The notes beneath the pieces were generated by a model. That model saw only the letters and a list, made by a program, of their open reading frames with translations. It was not told the origin of the DNA and searched no databases. Positions 1-10,377 of a stretch of 64,000 nt of DNA are shown piece by piece. The position numbers and the translations under genes are program-made. The stretch's first letter is position 1. Every line of letters starts with the position of its first letter. Source of the DNA: Cryptomeria japonica (lineage: Eukaryota > Streptophyta > Pinopsida > Cupressales > Cupressaceae). The stretch is from the NCBI RefSeq assembly GCF_030272615.1, contig NC_081413.1:551703136-551767135 (forward strand), in the 5' to 3' direction.

Positions 1-416
1 AGGAAATGGCAATCACCATTTTTGCATACTGAGCCTAAGCGAGCTTGGTGATAGTCCAGCTAGGTATCAGTAATTTGAAGGAGATAACTAGCAGGGGAAG
101 GAAACTGCCGGGAACTGGAAGAAGTTCTAGAAGGCTATAAGCCTGAAATCGAGACATCGTGTAGCCAAAGGGGGAAAGTTTGCTAAACCAAACAAGATGG
201 GTGGTTTTGCAAAGAGAGAAAGAATGTGTGTGTCCTTCACCCCTGCAAGGATTTAGTGAACAAGCTTACTTTGTGAGTTTGAGGAAGGTGAGATAAGCAA
301 ACAAATGATAGAGAAGCCCTTAGAAGTCTAGAGCGGTAGACTTGGAACCCGAAAAGGGATAGAAGCAAACCATCAAAGAAACCCAATTGATGGAAAACTA
401 GGTAGCCTCCCTATCA
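1..416 (+). repeat. 3' end of the chromovirus 5' LTR
   Basis: The stretch repeats the end of the right LTR (6460-6874) with scattered single-base differences and ends at the same TCCCTATCA. The primer binding site follows at once. Only about a quarter of the LTR is inside the window. Confidence 0.95.
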
Positions 417-418
417 TA

Positions 419-434
419 TTGGTATTAGAGCAAG
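419..434 (+). other. Primer binding site, initiator tRNA-Met type
   Basis: TTGGTATTAGAGCAAG lies two bases after the LTR end. Many plant LTR elements carry TGGTATCAGAGC here, complementary to the 3' end of initiator tRNA-Met. This copy has a C-to-T change in the core. Confidence 0.85.
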
Positions 435-459
435 TTTAGACTTGAGAAGAAAGTAGTTG

Positions 460-1547
460 ATGTTAGATATTGAATCAGTAGGAAACAATAGTCTCAGAAT
501 GGTGACTAATGCAGAGTTAGCCAAGAAGGTAGAAGATCAGGAGGAAGAGAATAGACTCCTGAAAGAAAGATTGTTACAATTGGAGAGCAAACTAGACGCA
601 GTTGAAGATAAAACTGAGAGAGTAACAATTCAAGTTAGTGAAGGGAAGGGTAAAGAATCAGTAGAAGAGGATAGGATACCTCCCCTAGACCTTGTCCTAC
701 TTGAAGAACCTTTTTTTAAAGAAATTAAAGCCTTAGGAGGAAAATCCCTAGAAGGAGTGCCACTTTTTTATGGGAAAATGGAGCCTGAAGTAGTTATGGA
801 ATGGATTGAAGGATTGGAGAATCACTTTGAGTGTGATGGAATTAGTGAAGCCCAAAAGGTGAAGGTAGCTAAGTCTAGATTGAGAGGAGTAGCCTTGAAT
901 TGGTGGAAATTTATCCAAGAAGAAAAGAAAAAGAGGGTAAGAACCAAATAGCCAGTTGGAACAGAATGGTAGCCAAGGTGAGGGAAGCCTATGTCCCTGA
1001 AGATTATGAGATCCAACTGCACAAAAGGAGACAAACCCTGAGACAAAGAGACTTGGATGTGAGCAGCTACACTAAGGAATTTCAGAAGTTGTGTCTGAGA
1101 TCCAAAGTGGTAGAGGATGAGAGCATCAAGGTAGCAAGATACTTGAATGGCTTGAGATGGAATATTCAAGAGGAGTTGAGTTTGTTATGTCCTAACACCA
1201 TGCATAAGTGCTATCAATTGGCACTGAAAGTGGAGGAAAAGGGTAAAAAGAAGCAAGAACAAAGCAACAGAGGAAGAGGCAGAGGAAAAGATGGTAGAGG
1301 CCAAAGAGGCAGTTTTGGTGAAAGAGGAGTAGATGAAAGGTCCCAAGGAGAGTCCAAACTTATAGAGCAAAGTGAGGATCCATATAGCAAGAGAAGCTAT
1401 AGAGGAAGGGGATCATCTAGCAACCTAGGAAGAGGTAGATCTAGTGGACCGGGAAGAGGGTCCTACTTCTCCACCATGAAGTGTTACAATTGCCAAAAGT
1501 TGGGTCACCCTGCCTATAGATGTCAAGAGAAATCCTCTTCATCTTAA
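460..1547 (+). pseudogene. gag: Chromovirus gag (capsid and nucleocapsid), frameshifted
   Basis: The first ATG after the leader is at 460. The N-terminal part has a coiled-coil-like charged stretch (codons 25-60) and the gag signature ending LNWWKF near 905. The frame breaks in an A-rich run near 920, and the rest continues in another frame from about 900 to the TAA at 1545-1547. The second half runs into an RGRG-rich basic segment (1265-1460) and a zinc knuckle CYNCQKLGHPAYRC at about 1481-1522, of the CX2CX4HX4C type used for RNA packaging. Gag would form the cytoplasmic particle. The frameshift removes the nucleocapsid from the first frame. Confidence 0.9.
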
Positions 1548-1607
1548 GGAAGTGAAAGAAGAGTGACATATGCACAAGAAGATGCATAAAGAAGCAAGAC
1601 ACGAGAT

Positions 1608-2234
1608 GTGAGGTTAGCTCCTGAAGATGGAGAAAATTTAATAATAAGAAGAACCTTGATTAAGAAGCCAATCAAAGAAGAACCAACTCAAAGAAGAGAT
1701 TTGTTTAGAATCAAATGCAAGGTCCTTGGTAAGGTTTGTAGAGTGGTGATAGACTCAAGGTCTACTGACAACATTGTGTCAGAAGAAGCAGTAAATAAAC
1801 TGAAGTTGAAAAGAATTCCACTTAGTAATCCATATAGGGTCACTTGGCTCAACTAGGAGCAGCATGTGGTAGTAAATGAACAAACATGGGTTGAGTTCAA
1901 CATAGGTAGTTATAAGGATAAAGTCTTGTGTGACATCTTGCCTATGGATGCTTGCCATCTACTTCTTGGTAGACCATGGCAGTTTGACAAAAAGGCCATT
2001 CACAATGGAGAGAAGAACTCTTATTCTTTTCAAAAGGATGGAGTTACATACCATATTCAATCCCTAAGTGATGAAAGAGAGAGCAACAAAACTAAAGGCC
2101 CAAAGGCGTTACTGGTAGGTGAAAAAGAGTTCATTAACACTCTCAAGGAAGGAGGAGGAGTGGGGTTTGCTCTTATAGTAAAACCAAAGGAAGCAAAGCA
2201 AGAAAAGAAGGTTCAAATACCTCATGAAGTGTAG
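1608..2234 (+). pseudogene. Chromovirus aspartic protease region, broken
   Basis: The retroviral-type aspartic protease should cut the polyprotein. The active-site segment reads VVIDSRSTDNIVS at about 1744-1782, where the family has DSG(S/A), so the essential glycine is replaced by arginine. The second conserved block CHLLLGRPWQ is at about 1951-1980. A TAG at 1854-1856 cuts the domain and another stop ends the stretch at 2232-2234. The linker to the reverse transcriptase follows. The active-site change and the stop both argue against function. Confidence 0.85.
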
Positions 2235-3588
2235 CAGATACTAGACAACTTCAAAACAATCATAAGTGATGGAGCACCAACAACCCTACCTCCCATTAGA
2301 GCCATAAGCCATCAGATTGATTTTATTCTAGGAGCATCATTACCCAACAAAGCAACCTATAAGATGACTCCCGATCAGAACAAGGAAGTGGCTAGATAAG
2401 TCCAAGAATTGTTGGACCAAGGGTTGATAAAGAAGAGCATAAGTCCTTGTGTCGTACCTACAGTGTTAGCACCAAGAAAGGAGGAACATGGAGGCTATGC
2501 ATAAATTCAAGAGCCATAAATAGAATGACTATCGGGTACTGATTTCCTATCCCAAGAATTGAAAACTTGATGGATTGCTTGGGAGATGCAAGGTACTTCA
2601 CTAAGATTGATCTCAAGAGTGGATACCATCAGATCAGGATAAAAGAAGGTGATGAATGGAAAACAACCTTCAAAACCAATGAAGGACTTATGAGTGGCTT
2701 GTTATGCCATTCAGTCTTAGTAATACTCCCAGTACATTCATGAGACTCATGAATGAAGTGCTGAAAGATTTTATTGGTAAATTTGTTGTTGTATACCTAG
2801 ATGATATATTGATTTTCAATAGAATTAAAGAGGAACATCTAGAGCATCTTAGTATTGTATTGCAAAAATTGTATGATGAGCAACTAACAATAAACTTGGA
2901 GAAGTGTGAGTTTATGAAGCAGGAACTTGTCTATCTTGGATTTGTAGTTTCGAGAGGAGATTTGAAGATGGACACATCAAAGGTGGAAGCCATCACAAAT
3001 TGGCCAACACCAAAGATAGCAAGTGCAATAAGAAGTTTTCATGGTTTGGCACAGTTCTACAGGAAGTTTATGAGAGGGTTCAGTGAGATTTGTGCACCCA
3101 TGTTGGATACCATCAAAGGAGGATTTAAGACTAAGTTTCAGTGGACCAATGCAACTAACAAAGGGTTTGAACTTTTGAAACAAAAGGTAGCTACACAACC
3201 AATACTCATTCTTCCTGGTTTTGAAAAGTTGTTCATGATTGAATGTGATGCAAGTAATATAGCAGTTGGTGTTGTTTTGAGTCAAGAGAATAGACCTGTA
3301 GCTTTCTTTAGTGAGAAGCTCAATGATGCCAAGAAGAAGTATTCATCCTATGATCTCGAGTTGTATGCTCTTGTCCAAGCTCTTAGGAAGTGGAGGCACT
3401 ACTTGTTACCTAAGGAGTTTGTTGTTTACACAAATAATCAAGCTTTAAGTTTTCTGAATTCACAAGATAAGTTGAGTCATAGGCATGTTAAATGGGTTGA
3501 GTATTTGCAATCATATACTTTTTCTATTAAGCATAAGAAATGACAGTGTAATAAAGTAGCAGATGCTTTAAGTAGAAGGCTACTAACA
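2235..3588 (+). pseudogene. Chromovirus reverse transcriptase and RNase H, broken
   Basis: The start of the reverse transcriptase (QLLDQG-like, PCVVP near 2450) is readable, but it has a stop near 2398 and a frameshift near 2470 that scrambles the first palm motif. From 2704 the frame is clean. It has the [14 protein letters not shown] block and the catalytic YLDD at 2794-2805. The RNase H follows: [14 protein letters not shown] at about 3241-3282 has the first aspartate, and [22 protein letters not shown] follows. The usual TDHQAL block reads TNNQAL here. The frame stops at TGA 3541-3543, just before the ADALSRR motif that links to integrase. Confidence 0.93.
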
Positions 3589-4719
3589 GTGCAAGAAGTG
3601 CAGATTCAGAGTATTGGAGTTGATTACTTCAAGGATTTGTACCCCAATGATGAAGATTTTGCAGCCATTTACAAGGTTTGTCAAGAATTTCATAATCACT
3701 TTCATAGTGAATATGTTGACTTTACTTTGCAGAATGGTTTGTTGTTTAAAGGTGGACAACTCTGTGTTCCCAAAGGATCGACGAGGGAAAATATGATCCA
3801 AGAAAAGCACAATGGATGTATGAGTGGTCATTTTGGCCCTAATAAGACAATGGAACTTGTTCAAAGGTTCTACTATTGACCCAGAGTGCAGAGGGATATC
3901 AGAAGGTATGTTGAGCAGTGTATGGTTTGTCAGAAAGCTAAAGGTACAGCTACTAATGTTGATCTTTATCAGCCATTACCTATTCCTACAAGGCCATGGG
4001 AATGTGTAAGTATGGATTTTGTGGTTGGATTACCCAAAACTAAGCTTGGTTGTGATAGCGTTTTTGTTGTTGTTGACAGATTCAGTAAAATGGCACATTT
4101 TGTTCCTTGCAAAACTACTCATCATGCTAGTCACATTGCACACTTGTTTTTCAATGAGGTTATAAGAATCCATGGTTTGCCGGTTAGTATTGTTTTAGAT
4201 AGAGATGTCAAATTCCTTGGACATTTTTGGAAAAGACTGGGAACTAATTTGTCTTTTGGTTCAGCCTATCATCCCCAAACAGATGGTCAAACGAAGGTGG
4301 TCAATAGGACACTTAGAAACCTTTTAAGGTGATTGACAAAAGAGTATGGACAGAGTTGGGATCAGGGTCTTCACCAGGTAGAGTTTGGGTACAATGACAA
4401 TGTCAACAGGTCTACTAGGAAGAGTCCTTTTGAGATAGTGTATGGTATGCACCCGCGAGGTGTTATGGAATTACAAGATCTTGGTAGTCTGTCGCACAGA
4501 AGTGATCAAGTTGATGATGTCGCTCAATCTATGAAGGAGGTTCATGACCAAGTAAGGCGAGCTCTCCAAGATTCTTCACAAAAAATTAAAGCCAGATTTG
4601 ATGCCACATGGAGAGGTGCAATTTTCAGTTGGAGATTTGGTGATGGTACATTTGAGCAAGGCTTGACTTCAGAAAGGGGTTCCCAGCAAGCTACAAATGA
4701 GGAGAATAGGCCCATGTAA
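3589..4719 (+). pseudogene. Chromovirus integrase, broken, with a lost catalytic glutamate
   Basis: The HHCC zinc-binding domain is at about 3805-3950 and ends CMVCQKAK. A TGA sits at 3877-3879, where the family has tryptophan. The core has the first aspartate in MDFVVGLP, the second in VLDRDVKF, and YHPQTDGQT at about 4267-4293. The following codon 4294-4296 is AAG (Lys) where the family has the catalytic glutamate (E of the DDE triad), so the enzyme would be dead even without the stops. A further TGA is at 4330-4332. The usual block ending in FEIVYGMHPR follows in the same frame. Confidence 0.93.
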
Positions 4720-4915
4720 AGTTTTAGCCAAGTATGGCTCTAATGCCTATAAGATTGATTTGTCATCTGATATTGCTTTGTCTCCCATTTTCAATGTCGC
4801 AGATTTGGTTGTCTACAAGGGACAAATTCCCAAGGAGGATGCGCGAGTTTCAAATGTTCAATAGTCACTTGCCGACCTGCCCTTACTTTCTTCTTCCATG
4901 CCTCAGGCTGAGAAA

Positions 4916-5077
4916 GTATTGGATTCCCGCATTCTCAAGAAGACTAGACAACAGGTCTACATGGAACATTTGGTCAAATGGATGCATAAACCTGATTCTG
5001 AAGCGACCTGGGTCCCTAAATCAAACTTTGTTAAGTCAGGAATTGATCTTTCCTTGTTGTCGAGAGCAGTCACTTGA
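4916..5077 (+). pseudogene. Chromodomain at the C-terminus of the chromovirus integrase
   Basis: A 54-codon frame ends at TGA 5075-5077. The core is YMEHLVKWMHKPDSEATWVP, matching the chromodomain pattern of a hydrophobic strand, then VKW, then a turn, then SEATW. Chromodomains of this class steer integration towards marked chromatin. It is in a different frame from the preceding long ORF, so at least one frameshift lies between 4650 and 4916. Confidence 0.85.
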
Positions 5078-5087
5078 CTTCTTTGTT

Positions 5088-5099
5088 TTGGGGGGAGTA
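5088..5099 (+). other. Polypurine tract of the chromovirus
   Basis: TGGGGGGAGTA lies directly before the right LTR and would prime plus-strand synthesis. It starts about 10 bases after the chromodomain stop codon. Confidence 0.85.
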
Positions 5100-5354
5100 T
5101 GGTGCAGGAGCACCTAAGGGTTGAAATGCCCTTAACCAGTTTTGGCTTGTGAGACCTTCCAGTGGTCATGTATATACATAAGGGCTGGCTCTAGTCCATT
5201 TGTATGGTTGTTTAATTGAAAGTTTTTACATTTCTCTTTTCGGCAAGACCTACCCCCGATTGGCAAGTCTTACCCTGATAAGCTGCCAATGCTCGGAGTA
5301 TCGAAAGGAGTAGTTTCAAGTTTCCCTGATAATTAACTTGACCTATACTCGGAC

Positions 5355-5700
5355 GATGATCGTGGATGATCCTACGGCTATCACTATACTGCGATGGGAA
5401 GATGATCGCCAGATAATCCTCACGACTTGGCGACAAAACACATGCATAAAAAAGAGGCGAGTTAACGACCCTGCAGGTTAAAGGTGGATCAACGACAGTC
5501 GCTATACCGCATGATAAAGATGCTCAAAAGTTATCTCCTGCGACTTGGCGACCAAGGTGGAGCCCGATAAGAGAGAAGCTCAGGCAAGTTAACGAGTGAG
5601 CAAGTCCTAGAAGATCAGACGATTGTCGCTATACCGCTAAGGCGAGATGGACGAAGTTTATTCCCCGTGACTTGGCGACCATGGTGGGACCCGGCGACAA
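5355..5700 (+). repeat. Three degenerate copies of a unit of about 120 bp in U3 (GACTTGGCGAC)
   Basis: The word GACTTGGCGAC recurs at 5424, 5540 and 5659. Each copy is preceded by TATACxGC 50-60 bases upstream. Spacing is near 116-119 bp. Tandem copies in U3 often carry enhancer activity, which is inference here. Confidence 0.75.
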
Positions 5701-5795
5701 AGAAGAGTTTCATTTCGAGCGGTTAGTGAGGTCGTGCTAAGGTGGCAGAGCAGGGACCCTGGAGCCAATCAGGGGGTGCCACACGGCGAAGCGCG

Positions 5796-6010
5796 GAAAG
5801 TTGTCATCGACCATCGGAAGACGGGTTTTGAAGTCTCCCCGATGACCTGATGGAAAACGCGAAGCGATGTGTGTTGTCATCAGTCATCGGTAGCCCCGTT
5901 TTGATGTTTCACTGAAGACCCGATAGGAAGTATGAAAAGTTGGAGGTTGTCATCGGACATCGGTAACCTTGGTTGGATGTTACCCCAATGTTTTGATGGA
6001 ACCTATGAAA
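5796..6010 (+). repeat. Three degenerate copies of a unit of about 74 bp in U3 (GTTGTCATC..CATCGG)
   Basis: GTTGTCATC followed by CATCGGAA/GGTA and then GTTTTGA or similar recurs at about 5800, 5873 and 5945. Each copy ends in a CCCxATGxxxTGATGGAA-like stretch. This is distinct from the set at 5355-5700. Confidence 0.7.
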
Positions 6011-6086
6011 TGATTGCAAATGGAAAACCGTTGGTAACGAGATTTATCTCGTCCAATAGGAGGAGTTCCCAACAGAGGATGGAATG

Positions 6087-6095
6087 TATAAAAAG
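6087..6095 (+). promoter_or_regulatory. TATA box of the chromovirus LTR
   Basis: TATAAAAAG is the best TATA match in the LTR and lies about 0.8 kb before the LTR end. Transcription would start about 30 bases downstream, near 6120, which leaves an R-U5 of roughly 750 bp. The upstream repeats fit a U3 promoter region. Confidence 0.65.
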
Positions 6096-6874
6096 ACCCA
6101 ATAGGCATCTGTAAGAGGTTGATGGCCTCGAAGAACAAATCTATTTTTCTGAATAGAAAAAGAGAAGTCTATTTTTTGGTTTCCAATTCAAAGTCGAATT
6201 TTTGTTCGTGAATTGCAAATAATGTTTTAGAATCTTTAAGTTCACGTATGTTGTTAATGTAAATGCTTCTTTTCTCTATTTTGTGAGTTCCTAGTTTGAA
6301 CCTGTGAATAAATTCGGGATCTGTAAATAAAGCTTTCCCTTTCAGTTTCTGTTCCCTATTTTCAATAATCATATGGCTCTGACTTGAAACTCCACAAGAT
6401 CATTGGAGATTGTCAAGCAGAGCCAGATATGTACAGTAGGTTTTCATTTGAAAGAGATCAGGAAATGGCAATCACCATTTCTGCATATTGAGCCTAGGCG
6501 AACTTGGTGATAGTCTGACTAGGTATCAGTAATTTGAAGGAGATAACTTGCAGGGGAAGGAAACTGCCGAGAACTGGAAGAAGTTCTAGAAGGCTACAAG
6601 CCTAAAATCGAGACATCGTGTAGCCAAAGGGGGAAAGTTTGTTAAACCAAACAAAATGGGTGGTCTTGCAAAGAGAGAAAAAATGTGTCTGTCCTTCACC
6701 CCTGCAAGGATTTAGTGAACAAACTTACTTTGTGAGTTTGAGGAAGGTGAGATAAGCAAACAAATGATAGGGAAGCCCTTAGAAGTCTAGAGGGGTAGAC
6801 TTGAACCCGGAAAAAGATAGAAGCAAACCATCAAAGAAACCCAATTGATAGCAAACTAAGTAGCCTCCCTATCA

Positions 6875-7740
6875 GAAACCTAAGAAAAGGTTTCATTATT
6901 TGATTCAATTAAAAAAATTCAAAACAAAACAACCCTAACAAAACAGCTACAAGAACAGAAGTCTATAACATTACAGCTGTTCATAACAATGACCAGAAAC
7001 GTTATCTCTAGAATCAAATAAAACTTGGTCATTGTTTTTATGTCAGAGCTCAAATTAAACTTGGTAGCAAAACGCAAGACAGGAAGAATCTTTGCGGCAT
7101 TTCAATTGGAATTCGTTAGGTAGTACTCATTTAATCTCAATTCAGCCAAACAAAAATCAAGTGGAATTTTATCTTCACTACTTAATGATTTCGACAAAGC
7201 GGAATCAGCTCGATCGTTAACGTCAAAATTGGCAAGTTGCCGGGTATTGGTTTTGAATTTTCCTGTGCCAAAATCCAATTGAAATGCGTCTCCCATTTAC
7301 TGAAGCAGGACAAAAGCTTTCGTATCATATTGAATCGAAATTTGATTTTTCTTCATGTCCAGTTAAAATATACCTGTAACGCGTCCCTATTTTGCACGGA
7401 TTTCTCACATCGTTGATGTCGATCATTTCGGCATTTACTCCGAGTGGGTCATCTCAGTTTTCAAATTCTACAGGGCAGATCAGATTTTGATATGGAACTG
7501 ACAGAAAAAAGCAAGAGACTTTTGGCCATTGCAAAATGGCTTCGCATATTTATATTAAGATTTCGGACAACATAGAGGCTTGGAAAGCTTTCTATTTGTC
7601 TCATATTGAACAACAATCTTAATTTTGAGACTACCTCGATGAGATGTTTTCTAGCTCCTTTCTACTTTCTTCCATTTTTTGATTTGAAATATTGTTTCCT
7701 CAAATTTCACACCTATAAAGAATAACCAGGGTATCAAGGA
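6875..7740. other. Intergenic stretch with one short unidentified minus-strand frame
   Basis: The DNA flanks the chromovirus. A 64-codon frame on the minus strand (7296-7102, starting MGDAFQLDFGTGKF) has ordinary amino-acid use, but I do not recognise it. No start context, splice site or neighbour supports a gene. Nothing else is visible. Confidence 0.4.
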
Positions 7741-7749
7741 AACTAAAAA

Positions 7750-8560
7750 GCATATGTTGTTTTTCTGATCACATAATTTTGTATATCTATTTTCTATGGA
7801 AGGTAATGCTTTCAAACCTCCTCAAATTCTTTTACTATGCACGTTTCCTAATTTATCTTTTTGTGGAAAAGAAGCCCGAAGTATTGTACTCATCCACTAC
7901 TTTCAATAGGTTGCCTTCAAATGAAAATTTATTTGTTTCTTTCTTTTCTACAATGAGAATATAATATTTTTTTTCCTCATGTTCACTTGCTTACCAGTCT
8001 TTCAAAGACCCTCAAGTGTATTTTCAAATCATGAATTGTTTTAGCAATTATACGAGATCACCCATATATAAAAGTAACTTTATTGCATACTTAGCAAAAT
8101 TAACTCCCTTCCCACCAACCATGTTTATCCACTATTTCAAATTATCAATGTATAGCATACACAAAGTTGAAGAAATTGGGAAACCTTTTTTGATGCCAAT
8201 ATCACTACCAAAACACCCTAGCACTCCGTCGCTAGTTCTAATTTTAGCCTTGACTTGTTCATAAAACATATGGACCACTACTCTAAACATAGTTGGAATT
8301 CCTAGTTCCTCTATCCTATTTCATATTTTGTTGTGGGGTACCATGTCAAAGGCTTTTTTTATTCTTTAAAGTAGCAAAAAACTTCACCATCTTGGGTATT
8401 CCATTTTTTTTCAATCAATAACATAAGGGTAAAACCAAGGCCAATCTTGAAATATTTTCATCTAAACTTGACCCATCTTATAGCTCTTTTTCCCTCTCTT
8501 TTTCTTCAACTACTTATTTAACATTCAACCATGCTTCCAAAATGTTTTCCAAAGAGGGTA
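7750..8560 (-). pseudogene. LINE (L1-like) reverse-transcriptase fragment, heavily decayed
   Basis: Read on the minus strand, frames with stops show the non-LTR reverse-transcriptase order. KKAFDMVPHN (first palm aspartate) is at about 8368-8339. SDIGIKKGFPISSTLCMLYID (the GVKQGCPLSP block) is at about 8206-8144. A degenerate LLLYMGDLV (YADD block) is at about 8070, and VVDEYNTSGFF (VxxYKYLG block) follows near 7890. It lies downstream of the 3' end of another LINE (8640-9680), so it is a separate insertion. Confidence 0.8.
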
Positions 8561-8639
8561 TTGCACAAAATCGAATATCTAATGGATTAATGAATGAATA
8601 AATGAATGATTTTACTGACGTCCACGAGACTGATCAGTC

Positions 8640-9680
8640 TATGGGACCAAGAAAATCACAGTACTAAACCCTTTGAATTCCTTTCCATGTCTGATCTCTT
8701 GCTATGAATCTTGACCAGATAGCTAGCAGTTTGGTTGATCTCGTCCTCATCAAATAAATGATGCATGTTGTCAGCTTTCAAGATAAACTCATCTTGAGCA
8801 CGTATATCATCGTAAGCAGTGCACTCAATGAGAAAGTGTCGTCCAATCTCTATAGCACCCGCCTTGCAAAACAAGCAAGTTCTCTCCTCCCAAACCTCTT
8901 TGGGTCTTTGCCACCTACTTGTTTTACATTTGAGATGATGTGAACCAGTCCTTAATTTAGCAAGTAACAACTTTGCCTTCCCTTTAATAACTGTCCCTAA
9001 ATATGCTTTCTCACCATGTTCTCCAGTTGGTTTAAACTCTTTGATGTAATACGCCTTTTTACAACCAATGTGATTAGTCCACATGGCAATTTGAAACTTT
9101 TCAATGACGAACTTCTTTATTTCCCCATTAGTATTAGGATGCTCGTGTAGTTTGATGTTCCATTTGTTCATCCACTTTTTGTTTTGTTTCATCCAAGTTT
9201 TCTTCCTACGATTAAAACCCTCTTCCATCACAATCTTCACCCACCGTTAGTTATTCATGTTTTCAACCTTATTTAGATAACTTATTAACCGGATTATAGT
9301 TGATGCCTCCAACGAAACAGTACCTACTTCTGCTAAAAGGATATCATAAGGCATTGATGTTTTAACTTAGAGATTGCTTGTGATCAAGTGTTTTTGAATT
9401 ATTTCTAATTGTCTCCATCCACAATTTGACATGTTGTCTCCCCAAACCTTGCATCCATAGAGAACAACTGGTGTGACCAGCAAACTGAAAAGAGTTTTCT
9501 TGGTTTTCCAATCCCACAACTCAGCTTTTCTGCACCTATTTTGAAGTAAATATGACACTTTCCATATGACACTTTCCATCCCCCCTATATCATTTTCCCT
9601 CTACAAGTTTCCCAGCTAAGTTTACTTTGGAATTCAATGCCAAGATATTTGTATTCTTTCACAATTTCCAACGAACTACC
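8640..9680 (-). pseudogene. LINE 3' part: end of reverse transcriptase and C-terminal zinc finger, split by the copia insertion
   Basis: Minus-strand frames show LEIVKEYKYLGIEF at about 9668-9627. VVLYGCKVWG follows (9480-9440 area), the usual thumb-region block of LINE ORF2. A 194-codon open frame (9240-8656) ends in CLFCKAGAIEIGRHFLIEC, the CXXC..H..C zinc finger at the ORF2 C-terminus that is thought to bind the element RNA. A 14 bp word (ATGACACTTTCCAT) is duplicated in tandem at 9552-9579 and shifts the frame. The element ends near 8600 in a TTCATTCATT-like short repeat tail. Its upstream half is at 33885-34181. Confidence 0.85.
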
Positions 9681-10282
9681 TGTTGGAAAACTAATCCCAA
9701 CTGCCTCATTTATTTCTGCCACCGTAAATCCTCATTTTTGGCCCCCCAACATATCTTGCAAATATTCTCACATGTGTGAGATTTCATTCTCCAGCTAATA
9801 TCATTTAATCAATATTTTGAAATTTGCATGAGAGGACAGATTTGGGTAAAAATGCAAATCTATATCTTCTTAGACAAGACTTCCCAGCTGGCAAAAATTA
9901 AAATGCATTTACATTTCTCCTTGGTTGGGTCATACGAAACTTCTAGAAATGTTTTTCTTTTAAAATAGAAGTTTGGTGGTCATTTTTGAAGTTAGTTTTA
10001 TTGGAGATAATGAGAAGAGAAAAAAGGGCATACCAGAACAACGAGTCTAGTGCAGTTGCAACAGTCGGTCAGAAATAGGGGAGTTTAAACTATTTTATTT
10101 TCTAAGAACAAACTTGAAAGTAGCAGCTCTGTAATTTTTCTATTTGGTGTAGATCTTGTAAGCATTGGTATATGAATATAAATAGAAAAGAAATTTGGGC
10201 AAATTTTATGTTTAAATTTCATTGCACTATTTCCTTTTAATGCTATGTTTTTCTTTTCATGCCCTCTGCCTCATCCTTCACA
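9681..10282 (+). repeat. Copia 5' LTR, 602 bp
   Basis: It starts TGTTGGAAAACTAATCCC and ends CATCCTTCACA, the same ends as the right copy. A TATA-like TATAAATAG is at 10177-10185, about 97 bases before the LTR end, so R-U5 would be short. Confidence 0.97.
10177..10185 (+). promoter_or_regulatory. TATA box of the copia 5' LTR
   Basis: TATAAATAG is well placed near the 3' end of the LTR. In the right LTR the same site reads TATAAATAA (33779-33787). Confidence 0.6.
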
Positions 10283-10297
10283 TGGTATCAGAGCCAA
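10283..10297 (+). other. Primer binding site, initiator tRNA-Met type
   Basis: TGGTATCAGAGCCAA directly follows the LTR and carries the standard plant copia core TGGTATCAGAGC. Confidence 0.92.
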
Positions 10298-10377
10298 AGG
10301 TCAGTAAGCTGAAGGTTGTTTGAGTTGAAGTTTTTTTTTTTAAATTTCAAGGAGTTTGAAGATTTACACAGCCAACA

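Larger units (their letters stand above)
1..6874 (+). mobile_element. Ty3/gypsy chromovirus, decayed, cut at the left by the window edge
   Basis: The order is LTR, primer site, gag, protease, reverse transcriptase, RNase H, integrase, chromodomain, polypurine tract, LTR. This is Ty3/gypsy order, and the chromodomain puts it among the chromoviruses. Bases 1-416 match 6460-6874, so the missing part of the 5' LTR should lie about 1.36 kb to the left. The coding part holds at least seven in-frame stops plus frameshifts, so the element cannot move by itself. The five bases after the right LTR are GAAAC, but the left target duplication lies outside the window and cannot be checked. Confidence 0.95.
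5100..6874 (+). repeat. Chromovirus 3' LTR, 1775 bp, TG...CA
   Basis: It starts TGGTGCAGGAGC after the polypurine tract and ends CTCCCTATCA. The last 415 bases repeat window bases 1-416. The U3 part contains two internal sets of degenerate repeats and a TATA box at 6087. Confidence 0.93.
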
